Assembly (NCBI GenBank): GCA_900540545.1
Contig: UQGJ01000021.1
Location: forward strand, 1-35,101
From: an uncultured Eubacteriales bacterium
GTDB lineage: Bacteria; Bacillota; Clostridia; Oscillospirales; Oscillospiraceae
DNA length: 35,101 nt
Direction: 5' to 3'
Part shown: positions 7,837 through 14,822 of the stretch, in pieces
Layout: each line of letters starts with the position of its first letter
Numbering within the stretch: position 1 is the stretch's first letter
Notes under the pieces: generated by a model
The model's input: only the letters and a program-made list of their open reading frames with translations
What the model was told of the DNA's origin: nothing
Database searches by the model: none
Translations under genes and position numbers: made by a program

Positions 7837-8091
7837 GGTGGCTCCTTGGTAAATGAAGAATTAAGAATGAAGAAGGAAGAATTGAGCATGTCGCCCACGG
7901 GGCGGGCCGGGGGTACGGATTGCCACGCCAGTCTGCGGACTGGTTCGCAATGACAGGGGACTGGAGACGGGAGGCGGGCGGCCGCAAGGGCCGCCCCTAC
8001 GGCCACCCGTGCAGACTGGCGAGGGGCGGAAGGGTGATTCAAAAAGCACCGTCCCCTGATTAAGGGGCCCCGGCAGGGCCCGCCCTGCCAC
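7837..8091. repeat. Repeat-filled operon gap between cbiJ and cbiET
   Basis: No gene is supported here. The stretch holds an AT-rich GAATTAAGAATGAAG-type segment (7852-7885), family B hairpin copy 2 (7915-7956) and a family A hairpin GGGCGGCC-GCAA-GGGCCGCCC followed by CTACG (7975-8001). Similar AT-rich tracts recur at about 8840-8868 and 11389-11400, again inside the operon. The repeats sit in a transcribed spacer of the operon, so they are present in its mRNA. Confidence 0.75.
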
Positions 8092-8823
8092 TCAGAACAT
8101 CCCCTTCAGTTCCTCCATCGTATACCCCGCCGTCTGCTTCGGCCGGGCCACGACGATCATCGCGCACCCGGTCTCCCGTGCGGCGGCGGCCTTTTCCCGG
8201 AAGCCGCCGGGGCTGCCGGATGCCTTGGTCACCAGGAGCTTGATGTCATACTGCCGAATCAGTGCGGCGTTCAGCTCCCGGGAGAAGGGGCCCTGCATAC
8301 AGAGGATGTGGGCGGGCGGGAAGCCCAGGGTCAGGCAGCGGTCCAGGGAGTCCCGGCTGGGCAGGACCCTGGGGAAGGTGCGCTCCACCAGGCCGGGGAC
8401 AGCGAAGGGGGCCAGCTCCTTGGCGCCGGTGGTGAGCAGGAGGTTGCCGGGGCGGGTTTGGGCCAGGGCGGCGGCCTGGGACAGGTCCGGGACGGTGGGC
8501 CAATCCCCCTCCCCGGCAGTCTCCCGGAGAAGGCGGTAATAGGGCAGTCCGGCGGCCTGGGCGGCGGACTGGAGGGTCGCCGTCACCGCCACGGCGTAGG
8601 GGTGGGTGGCGTCGATGACACAGCCGAAGGGGGCGGAGGCCAGGAGGGCGTCCATGGCGGGGCGGTCCAGGCGGCCGGTGTGGACGGTGAGACCGGGGGC
8701 GGCTGGGACCAGGGCGGCCCCGTAGTCCGTGGCCACGGAGAGGGTGACGGTATGGCCGGCTTGGACCAGCCAATCGGCCAGGGCGCGGCCCTCGGAGGTG
8801 CCGCCGAAGAGAAGGACGTTCAA
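8092..8823 (-). CDS. cbiJ: Precorrin-6A reductase CbiJ (CobK)
   Basis: This 243-residue NAD(P)H-dependent enzyme reduces the macrocycle at the cobalt-precorrin-6A stage. The N-terminal dinucleotide-binding motif VLLFGGTSEGRALADWL (residues 3-19) and the IDATHPYAVAVTATL segment near 70 are characteristic, as is the C-terminal LVTKASGSPGGFREKAAAA region. The start is a TTG at 8823, placed 9-10 bases after AAGGGGG, and no better ATG exists in frame. It is about 75 bp downstream of cbiH, in the same operon. Confidence 0.94.
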   Translation of the reverse strand: MNVLLFGGTSEGRALADWLVQAGHTVTLSVATDYGAALVPAAPGLTVHTGRLDRPAMDALLASAPFGCVIDATHPYAVAVTATLQSAAQAAGLPYYRLLRETAGEGDWPTVPDLSQAAALAQTRPGNLLLTTGAKELAPFAVPGLVERTFPRVLPSRDSLDRCLTLGFPPAHILCMQGPFSRELNAALIRQYDIKLLVTKASGSPGGFREKAAAARETGCAMIVVARPKQTAGYTMEELKGMF

Positions 8824-8898
8824 CTGGGCAGACCCCCTTGGAAATTGAGAATTGACAATTGATAATGACGCCTGCGGGCGGGACGGGGGACGCGAGGG

Positions 8899-9624
8899 CT
8901 AGCGTTGGAGGTAGCCCCGGGGGGTGACCATTTTGCCGTTCAGGATTTGGGTCTGGGTGCTGCCGATGAAAACAGTGGTGAACATGTCTACCTTGGTGTC
9001 CCGGAGGGCGGAGAGGGTGGTGAGGGTGGATTGCTCGCCGGGACGGCCGATGTTTTTCACGTAGCCGCAGACGGTATCGGGGGACTTCTCGGACAGGAGG
9101 ATGTCGCAGGCCCGCTTCAGGTGGTCGGGGCGGCTGTGGCTCATGGGGTTATAGAGGCAGAGGACGAAGTCGGCCCGGGCCGCCGCCCGGAGGCGGGCCT
9201 CTATCTTCTCCCAGGGGGTGAGCAGGTCGGAGAGAGAGACCACGGCGAAGTCGTGGGTCAGAGGGGCCCCCAGGACGGCGGCCCCGCCGCAGGCGGCGGT
9301 GATACCGGGGACCACCTCGATGTCCACGGGGGGATAGTCCCGGGCCACCTCGTAGACCAGGCCCGCCATGCCGTAGACCCCGGAGTCGCCGGAACAGACC
9401 ATGGCAACGTGCTTGTCCGCCGCCTGCTCCACGGCGTACCGGCAGCGGTCCATCTCCCGGCGCATGCCGGTGGAGGCGTATTCCTTTTCGGGGAAGTCGG
9501 GGCGGACCAGCTCGATATAGGCGGTATAGCCCACGATCAGGTCGGCCTGGGCCAGGGCGTCCCGGGCGCGGCCCGTCAGGTCCCGGCCGCCGCCGGGGCC
9601 GAGGCCGATGACAGTCAAACTCAT
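8899..9624 (-). CDS. cbiH: Precorrin-3B C17-methyltransferase CbiH
   Basis: This 241-residue SAM-dependent tetrapyrrole methylase methylates C17 and drives ring contraction of cobalt-precorrin-3. Evidence includes the N-terminal VIGLGPGGGRDLTGRARDAL, the glycine-rich VCSGDSGVYGMAGLVYE (about 78-94), EVVPGITAACGGAAVLGAPLTHDF (about 103-126), FVLCLYNPMSHSRP and the C-terminal GKMVTPRGY typical of CbiH/CobJ. The ATG at 9624 shares an ATGA overlap with the cbiG stop. Confidence 0.97.
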   Translation of the reverse strand: MSLTVIGLGPGGGRDLTGRARDALAQADLIVGYTAYIELVRPDFPEKEYASTGMRREMDRCRYAVEQAADKHVAMVCSGDSGVYGMAGLVYEVARDYPPVDIEVVPGITAACGGAAVLGAPLTHDFAVVSLSDLLTPWEKIEARLRAAARADFVLCLYNPMSHSRPDHLKRACDILLSEKSPDTVCGYVKNIGRPGEQSTLTTLSALRDTKVDMFTTVFIGSTQTQILNGKMVTPRGYLQR

Positions 9625-10616
9625 GGATGGTTCTCCTTTGGCGTTGGGGTAAGGGCCACGGCGATGGTGACGCCCTGTTCACATTGCTTGGGGACCAGCA
9701 GGCCGCCGCCGGACAGGATAGCGGCCCGCTCACAGACGTTGTCCACGCCGGTGACGCTCTGGACGAAGGCCGAGGGGGTGAAGGCCCCCTCCGCCGCCGC
9801 CAGCTCGGCGGCGGAATAGGTGGTCAGGGGGAGGGCCCGGCGGCGGCAGAAGGCCAGGAGTCCGGACTCGGCGGCCTTCAGGTCGATGGTGGCCGCCCCC
9901 GCCAGGGCCAGGGGGTCCAGGCCGGTCATGGCCCGGTCCACGGCGGCGGCGATGGCCGCCTCTCCCGTCCCCTTCCGGCAGCCGATGCCCAGGGTCAGGC
10001 ACCTGGGGACCAGGCGGAGGGTGCGGGGAAAGGGACCGGGGGCAGTATGGCAGGTCACCCACACCCCCAGGTCCGCCGGTCCCGCTGTCAGGCCGGGGGG
10101 ACAGGGGTGGCCCAAGTCGCTGGCGAAGCCCACGGTCTCCCCCGCCAGGAGGGCGGCGGAGACGGTCTTGGCAAGGGCCCGGTCGGTGAGGGTCATGCCC
10201 CGCTCCCTGGCCCACTGGTCCACGGCGAAGAGGCCGTGGAGGTCGGTGGCGGTGGAGACCGCCGCCGTGCCAACCGTGAGGGCGGCGATTTGGCGGGCCA
10301 GGTCGTTGGCGCCCCCCACGTGGCCGGACAGGAGGGGGACGGCGATCTTGCCCAACTCGTCCACACTGACCACGGCGGGGTCGGTGAATTTATCCCGGAT
10401 GTGCGGGGCGATGGCCCGGACAGCGATGCCGGCGGCCCCCACGAAAATCAGGCCGTCGCTGTCGGCAAAGCGGGCGGCGGTCCAGGAGGCCAGGGCGTAC
10501 CCGTCGTCGCCGGGGAAGGCGGCGGCGCAGGCGTGGCCCTGAGCGGCCAGGGCGGCAGAGAGCGACAAGGCTAACTCCTTGCCAGTTTGGGTGAAGGCGG
10601 TGAGGGCCAGTCTCAT
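9621..10616 (-). CDS. cbiG: Cobalt-precorrin-5A hydrolase CbiG
   Basis: This 331-residue protein opens the delta-lactone of cobalt-precorrin-5A and releases a two-carbon unit, a step unique to the anaerobic route. It has FVGAAGIAVRAIAPHIRDKFTDPAVVSVDELGKIAVPLLSGHVGGANDLA in the N-terminal half and the C-terminal-domain motifs LGIGCRKGT and ESGLLAF. Length fits CbiG. Start and stop overlap the neighbours through ATGA. Its presence shows that the operon is the oxygen-independent pathway. Confidence 0.97.
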   Translation of the reverse strand: MRLALTAFTQTGKELALSLSAALAAQGHACAAAFPGDDGYALASWTAARFADSDGLIFVGAAGIAVRAIAPHIRDKFTDPAVVSVDELGKIAVPLLSGHVGGANDLARQIAALTVGTAAVSTATDLHGLFAVDQWARERGMTLTDRALAKTVSAALLAGETVGFASDLGHPCPPGLTAGPADLGVWVTCHTAPGPFPRTLRLVPRCLTLGIGCRKGTGEAAIAAAVDRAMTGLDPLALAGAATIDLKAAESGLLAFCRRRALPLTTYSAAELAAAEGAFTPSAFVQSVTGVDNVCERAAILSGGGLLVPKQCEQGVTIAVALTPTPKENHP

Positions 10617-11371
10617 GGCGCGCTCCCCTGGCGGCAGCCGTGGGTGAAAGTGGGGTCATAGAGCTTGGAGCGCTCGTACTCCGTACCCAGAAAGCCTCCC
10701 ACGGTGATGAGGGCGGTCTGTGTGATGCTGTTTTCCTTTGCAGTCTGGGCCAGCGTGGAGACGGTACAGCGGAACACCCGCTCCTCCGGCCAGGTGGCCT
10801 TGTAGACGATGGCGGCGGGGGTGTCGGGGGGATAGCCGCCCTCCATCAGCTCCCGCTCCACCCCCTCCAGCAGGCCGGTGGACAGGAAGAGGACCATGGT
10901 GCAGCCGTGGGAGGCCAGCTTGCGGAGCTGTTCCCCCTCGGGCACCGGGGTGCGGCCCGCCATGCGGGTGATGATGACGCTCTGGGACACGTTGGGGAGG
11001 GTGTACTCGGCCTCCAGGGCGGCGGCGGCCCCGGAGAAGGCGGAGACGCCGGGGGTCACGTCGTAGGGGATCCCCAGGGCGTCCAAGGCGTCCATCTGCT
11101 CCCGGATGGCCCCATAGAGGGAGGGGTCCCCGGTGTGGAGGCGGACGGTGGTCTTGCCCTGGGCCTCGGCGGACTCCATGACGGCCAGGACGGCTTCCAG
11201 GGTCATGGAGGCGCTGTCGTGGACGACGCAGGTGGGCTTTTTCAGGTCCAGGAGGGCCGGGTTCACCAGACTGCCGGCGTAGATGATTACGTCGGCCTCC
11301 CCCAGGAGGCGGGCGCCCCGGAGGGTGATGAGGTCGGGAGCGCCGGGACCGGCGCCGATGAAGTGGATCAT
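10613..11371 (-). CDS. cbiF: Cobalt-precorrin-4 C11-methyltransferase CbiF
   Basis: This 252-residue SAM-dependent methylase adds the C11 methyl group. Family motifs are FIGAGPGAPDLITLRGARLL (residues 4-23), YAGSLVNPALL, RLHTGDPSLYGAIREQMDAL (about 97-116) and VTPGVSAFSGAAAALEAEYTLP (about 122-143). The ATG at 11371 is preceded by GAAAGGAG at normal spacing. It is separated from cbiD by a 102-bp gap that contains one family B hairpin repeat. Confidence 0.97.
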   Translation of the reverse strand: MIHFIGAGPGAPDLITLRGARLLGEADVIIYAGSLVNPALLDLKKPTCVVHDSASMTLEAVLAVMESAEAQGKTTVRLHTGDPSLYGAIREQMDALDALGIPYDVTPGVSAFSGAAAALEAEYTLPNVSQSVIITRMAGRTPVPEGEQLRKLASHGCTMVLFLSTGLLEGVERELMEGGYPPDTPAAIVYKATWPEERVFRCTVSTLAQTAKENSITQTALITVGGFLGTEYERSKLYDPTFTHGCRQGSAP

Positions 11372-11410
11372 GGGGACTCCTTTCGGAAATGAAGAATTGA
11401 GGACGGGGGC

Positions 11411-11455
11411 TGCGGATTGCCGCGCCAGTCTGAGGACTGGCTCGCAATGACAGGG
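11411..11455 (+). repeat. Short palindromic intergenic repeat, copy 3 (family B)
   Basis: The inner hairpin is CCAGTC-TGAG-GACTGG inside ATTGC...GCAAT outer arms. It lies in the spacer between cbiD and cbiF, in the same orientation as the other three copies. Confidence 0.85.
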
Positions 11456-11473
11456 ATAGAGGCGAGATGGTGG

Positions 11474-12613
11474 CTAGGGGCGGTTTGCGTGGAGGGCAAT
11501 CAGTTGGGGGGCGGCGGGGGTTTGGGCCAGGAGGCCGTGGCGGTTGGTGAAGACCAGAGCTTCGATGGTCAGGTCCGGGCCGGCCCGGCGCTTGAGCTGG
11601 GCGTCCAGGGCGGTCATCAGGGAGTCCAGCACCGGGGCGCGGAGATGGGCGCGGTCCAGGATGTCCACCGCGTCGTCGGTGGTCACGGCGTCAAAGACGG
11701 CCCGGAGGGTGGCCCGGTCCGCGCCGCAGAGGGCGGCGTGGGCTGTGAGGGTCTCCCTTCTGGCGTCGGCGGTGCGGGAGTGGGTGTTCATCACCCCGGC
11801 GGCCACCTTGGACAGCTTGCCCAGATGGCCCACCAGCAGGAGGCTGGAGAAGCCCAGGCCGGCGGCGTGGTCGATGGCCTCGCCGATGTAGTTGGAGCAG
11901 GTGCAGGCGTGGGCCAGGGACAGGCCCAGGACATCCCGGGCGAAGGTCTCGCCGTAGTTGCCGGGGGTGACCAGCACGTCCCGGCTGCCGGCGGCGTACT
12001 GCATATCCAACTCCAGGCGGAGGGAGTCCACCAGGGCGGCCTCACTCATGGGGCGGACGATGCCGGAGGTGCCCAGGATGGAGATGCCGCCCTCGATGCC
12101 CAGCCGGGGGTTGAAGGTCTTTTGGGCCAGGGCCGCCCCGGCGGGGACGGAGATGGTGACGGACAGGCCGCCCTCCTGGTGGGCGGCAGACAGGGCGGCG
12201 CGGACCTCCCGCTCGATCATCTGCCGGGGGACCCGGTTGATGGCGGCAGCTCCCACGGGCTGGTCCAGGCCGGGGCGGGTGACCCGGCCCACCCCCTCTC
12301 CCCCGTCGATGGTCACGCCGGGGGCGGCGGTGCGGGCCACGCGGGCGAAAATCAGGGCGCCGTGGGTGGCGTCTGGGTCGTCGCCGCCGTCCTTGCGGAC
12401 GGCGCAGGACTGCCAGTCCGGGCCGGAGGTCCAGTCCAGGAGCTCGGCGTCCACGGTCAGGCCCGCCGGGGTGTCGACGCGGACCAACGGGGGGCGGCAG
12501 CCGGTGAGGAGGGCTTCCGCCGCGCCCCGGGCGGCGGCGGCGGCGCAGGTGCCCGTGGTATAGCCGCAGCGGAGGCGGTCGCGGCCCACGGAGATATAGT
12601 GGTCAAAGGACAT
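11474..12613 (-). CDS. cbiD: Cobalt-precorrin-5B C1-methyltransferase CbiD
   Basis: This 379-residue enzyme methylates C1 in the anaerobic pathway. It begins with the typical RCGYTTGTCAAAAARGAAEALL (about residues 15-36). It continues with TIDGGEGVGRVTRPGL, INRVPRQMI, GGISILGTSGIVRPMS and VTPGNYGETF, and has the LVGHLGKLSKVAAGVMNTHSR segment in the C-terminal half. The ATG at 12613 has AAAGGAGG nine bases upstream. As first gene of the operon it is preceded by a cobalamin riboswitch and terminator, so the whole operon should be repressed when cobalamin is abundant. Confidence 0.97.
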   Translation of the reverse strand: MSFDHYISVGRDRLRCGYTTGTCAAAAARGAAEALLTGCRPPLVRVDTPAGLTVDAELLDWTSGPDWQSCAVRKDGGDDPDATHGALIFARVARTAAPGVTIDGGEGVGRVTRPGLDQPVGAAAINRVPRQMIEREVRAALSAAHQEGGLSVTISVPAGAALAQKTFNPRLGIEGGISILGTSGIVRPMSEAALVDSLRLELDMQYAAGSRDVLVTPGNYGETFARDVLGLSLAHACTCSNYIGEAIDHAAGLGFSSLLLVGHLGKLSKVAAGVMNTHSRTADARRETLTAHAALCGADRATLRAVFDAVTTDDAVDILDRAHLRAPVLDSLMTALDAQLKRRAGPDLTIEALVFTNRHGLLAQTPAAPQLIALHANRP

Positions 12614-12649
12614 GGGGGCGGCCTCCTTTCCAAATCAAGGCGTATACGG

Positions 12650-12676
12650 CGGGCGGCCGAAAGGGCCGCCCCTACG
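12650..12676. repeat. Short GC hairpin repeat (family A) in the cbiD leader
   Basis: GGGCGGCC-GAAA-GGGCCGCCC followed by CTACG. Related copies lie at 7975-8001 and 16590-16616, and a diverged one at about 221-243. Here it sits between the attenuator and the cbiD ribosome site. Confidence 0.8.
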
Positions 12677-12691
12677 CGGGGACGGGGGGCA

Positions 12692-12727
12692 TAAAAAAAG
12701 ACCCTCCCCTGGAACATGGGGAGGGTC
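12692..12727 (-). terminator. Intrinsic terminator of the cobalamin riboswitch
   Basis: Arms GACCCTCCCC (12700-12709) and GGGGAGGGTC (12718-12727) form a perfect 10-bp stem with an 8-base loop, followed on the minus strand by seven T (12693-12699). It lies between the aptamer and cbiD, the position expected for transcriptional attenuation. A GGAG-AGC-GTCC segment upstream in the leader (about 12757-12767) could pair with GGAC-C-CTCC at the base of the stem and act as antiterminator. Confidence 0.92.
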
Positions 12728-12782
12728 CGCAATGCGCGTAGTGCGGTTTGGACGCTCTCCACCTAAGAGTCCCAGATATATC

Positions 12783-12950
12783 CCACTCGGCAGGTCTCCT
12801 GGCTCGCGCTTCGTCCTGGGGCGGTCCCTTCTCGGCCCTGGGGGCCAATGGGTCTCGTTCCGCCTTCGTCCACGCTTACAGTAGAGGTAAGACTGCGCCG
12901 GTCTTGCACCGGACTTCCCTTTTCAAGCGGCTGACGCCGCACCGGGTGGG
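12783..12950 (-). promoter_or_regulatory. Cobalamin riboswitch
   Basis: The minus strand carries the conserved cobalamin box GAGCCAGGAGACCTGCC (12789-12805). Upstream are the matching aptamer elements GGGAA...CCGGTGCAAGACCGG and the CTACTGTAAGC core (about 12880-12930). Order and spacing match AdoCbl-type aptamers. It is followed by an intrinsic terminator and cbiD, so ligand binding should favour termination and switch off the operon. Exact ends are estimates. Confidence 0.95.
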
Positions 12951-12972
12951 GTCGTATGAAATTTTACGGTTC

Positions 12973-13001
12973 ATTATATCAACTGTGGGACAGGAAGTAA
13001 A
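12973..13001 (-). promoter_or_regulatory. Promoter of the cobalamin operon
   Basis: On the minus strand TTTACT (12996-13001) and a perfect TATAAT (12973-12978) are separated by 17 bp. Transcription would start near 12965, just ahead of the riboswitch. The match to the housekeeping sigma-A consensus is strong. Confidence 0.8.
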
Positions 13002-13023
13002 GAGATTTCCAGGATTTTCTTTC

Positions 13024-13779
13024 CTAGGCCGGGCAGTAGACGATCTTCAGGCTGTCCCCGTCCACGGACACGCCGGGGGAGCGGGAGATGGGGAGCTTCT
13101 GCTCGGCGGTAAAGCCGATGGTCTCCCCATCCTTAAGCGTCACGCCGCTGTCCAGGACATAATAGGCGAAGTCGAAGAGCATCTCCCGCAGCTCGGCGGG
13201 CTGGGCGGAACTGTCCAGTATCTCCATCTCGTCCTTGCCGAAAACCTTCATCCCATAGGTATAGGCGCTCATGCCTTTTTCGGTGCGGTAAAGGCCGAAG
13301 TGGACCCAGTCCAGAAGGGGCAGCTTCCCCTCCCGGATGACGTCGGCCACCTCCCGGTAGAAGTCGGCCGGGTGGACGGTGCCGGTGGTGTAGACCCCCA
13401 GGGCGGCCGGCTGCTTGAGGCAGGTGGCGGCCACCTTGGTCTCCAGGAGGGCGATGTCCAGCGGCGATGCCTCCCGGTCTATCACCGCCACCAGTACGTG
13501 GGCCTTATGGGGCTTTGTGACCTCCACGGCCTGGGGCCAGAGGTAGTTGTTGGCGGCGTTCCTTTCGGCCTCTCCGTCGGGTACGGGGTATTCCACAAGG
13601 CTCACGGCCACCATGGCGCTCCCCGCCTGGAACACCAGACTGCCGCTATCCCCGGCGGTATCCCCGCAGGGGATGTCCCAGTCGGCCAGCAGGTCGGCCC
13701 GGAACCGCTCCGGGTCCCAGGCCGGCCGGTCCAGGAGGACAAAGGCCACGAAGGGGCCGGTCTCACGCTTCTCTTCCAC
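13024..13779 (-). CDS. DUF4261-type protein of unknown function
   Basis: This is a 251-residue soluble protein without signal peptide or membrane segments. It looks like the DUF4261 family: an N-terminal FVAFVLLDRPAWDPERFRADL segment, a middle AHVLVAVIDREASPLDIALLETKV segment, and a C-terminal stretch of about 90 residues with SAYTYGMKVFGKDEMEIL, FDFAYYVLDSGVTLKDGETIGFTAEQKLPI. The family's role is not known to me; members often occur in pairs or clusters in Firmicutes. The start is a GTG at 13779 with AAGGAGG upstream. It is 13 bp downstream of a second, related gene, so the two form an operon. Confidence 0.65.
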   Translation of the reverse strand: MEEKRETGPFVAFVLLDRPAWDPERFRADLLADWDIPCGDTAGDSGSLVFQAGSAMVAVSLVEYPVPDGEAERNAANNYLWPQAVEVTKPHKAHVLVAVIDREASPLDIALLETKVAATCLKQPAALGVYTTGTVHPADFYREVADVIREGKLPLLDWVHFGLYRTEKGMSAYTYGMKVFGKDEMEILDSSAQPAELREMLFDFAYYVLDSGVTLKDGETIGFTAEQKLPISRSPGVSVDGDSLKIVYCPA

Positions 13780-13792
13780 GTCTCCCCCTCCT

Positions 13793-14653
13793 TCAGCTCC
13801 GGTCCCCGGCGGCGTAGGGGCCGGGGCAGATGTCCATCACGTCTCGCTGGGGGGCCACCATGGCCGTCTCGTACTGGCACTTCCACTGGACAGTCTGGTC
13901 GATGCGGCCGTCCCGGAGGCCGTCGATGGTCTCTCCGCCCCGGATGGGGGCGTCGTTGTCGAAGATATAGGAGGCCACGTTGTAGGCGTGGTTCACCACG
14001 TGGTTGGGGTCCAGGCCGTGGAAGTGGTACTGCACGTCGGGCAGGCCCAGGGCGTGGAGGCCCAGGGTATCCACCAGCATGTCCTCCGTGCCTTGGATGC
14101 GGAAGAAGCGGGCGTTGACGCCGAAGTGGAGGAAGCGGCCGGGGCCTTCCAGGCTGTTGTCCAGCACCTGGGCCGGGGTGAGGAGCTTCCAGGCCGAGGG
14201 GACCCAGACAGCCAGGCAGTCCGGGAAGAGGGAGAGGACGGCCTCCAGCCAGCCGGTGAGCAGGGTGCAGCGCTCCTTGTAGGGTAGGCCCGCCGCCATG
14301 AAGTCGGAGAGCATGACCTGGATACCGCAACGGTCCAGCAGCTCGCCGCCCTGGGGGCACTCCCAGAACTGGCTGCGCTGCATCTGGTCGATAGAGGCAG
14401 AGTCAAAGGGGGCGAAGTCGGCCATCAGGACCTGGGCGGGGACTCTCTGGGCATCCTTGTAATCCGCTTGGAACCGCTTGACGGCCAGTGTGGTGAGCTG
14501 GTTTTTCACCTCGGCCACCACGTCCGTATCCCCCAGGGTCGGGCGGGCGGCCTCCTGGAGGGCCGCGGCGGAGGGGCGGATCCCGTTTCGTTCAAACAGC
14601 AGATGGATCTGGAACAGGTGGGTGAATGAGGGGCGCTGATTCTCTTCCGGCAT
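13793..14653 (-). CDS. DUF4261-like protein, paired with the next gene
   Basis: This is a 286-residue soluble protein. Its C-terminal half (LTPAQVLDNSLEGPGRFLHFGVNARFFRI, then MLVDTLGLHALGLPDVQYHF) and YIFDNDAPIRGGETIDGL resemble the layout of the downstream DUF4261-type protein, so I regard both as distant paralogues. No catalytic motif is recognisable. The ATG at 14653 is preceded by AAAGGAGG. It is transcribed divergently from the phosphate transporter at 14823, leaving a compact shared promoter region. Confidence 0.6.
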   Translation of the reverse strand: MPEENQRPSFTHLFQIHLLFERNGIRPSAAALQEAARPTLGDTDVVAEVKNQLTTLAVKRFQADYKDAQRVPAQVLMADFAPFDSASIDQMQRSQFWECPQGGELLDRCGIQVMLSDFMAAGLPYKERCTLLTGWLEAVLSLFPDCLAVWVPSAWKLLTPAQVLDNSLEGPGRFLHFGVNARFFRIQGTEDMLVDTLGLHALGLPDVQYHFHGLDPNHVVNHAYNVASYIFDNDAPIRGGETIDGLRDGRIDQTVQWKCQYETAMVAPQRDVMDICPGPYAAGDRS

Positions 14654-14745
14654 AGCGAGGGCCTCCTTTCTTCTGTACGCCTATCCTACCATGTCTACGC
14701 CCGGTACGCAATCCGATGCCGAATGTAAAGTTCTTGTAAAATTGA

Positions 14746-14775
14746 TTGACGGGTGGGTAAACTTTCCGATATACT
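14746..14775 (+). promoter_or_regulatory. Promoter of the Na/phosphate cotransporter gene
   Basis: TTGACG (14746-14751) and TATACT (14770-14775) are separated by 18 bp. Transcription would begin near 14783. In-frame codons upstream of that, including an ATG at 14691, would then not be on the mRNA. Confidence 0.6.
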
Positions 14776-14822
14776 ACGATTGGATTTTTTCGGTTCCGAC
14801 AAGTTTGAAGGAGTGGTACGCC

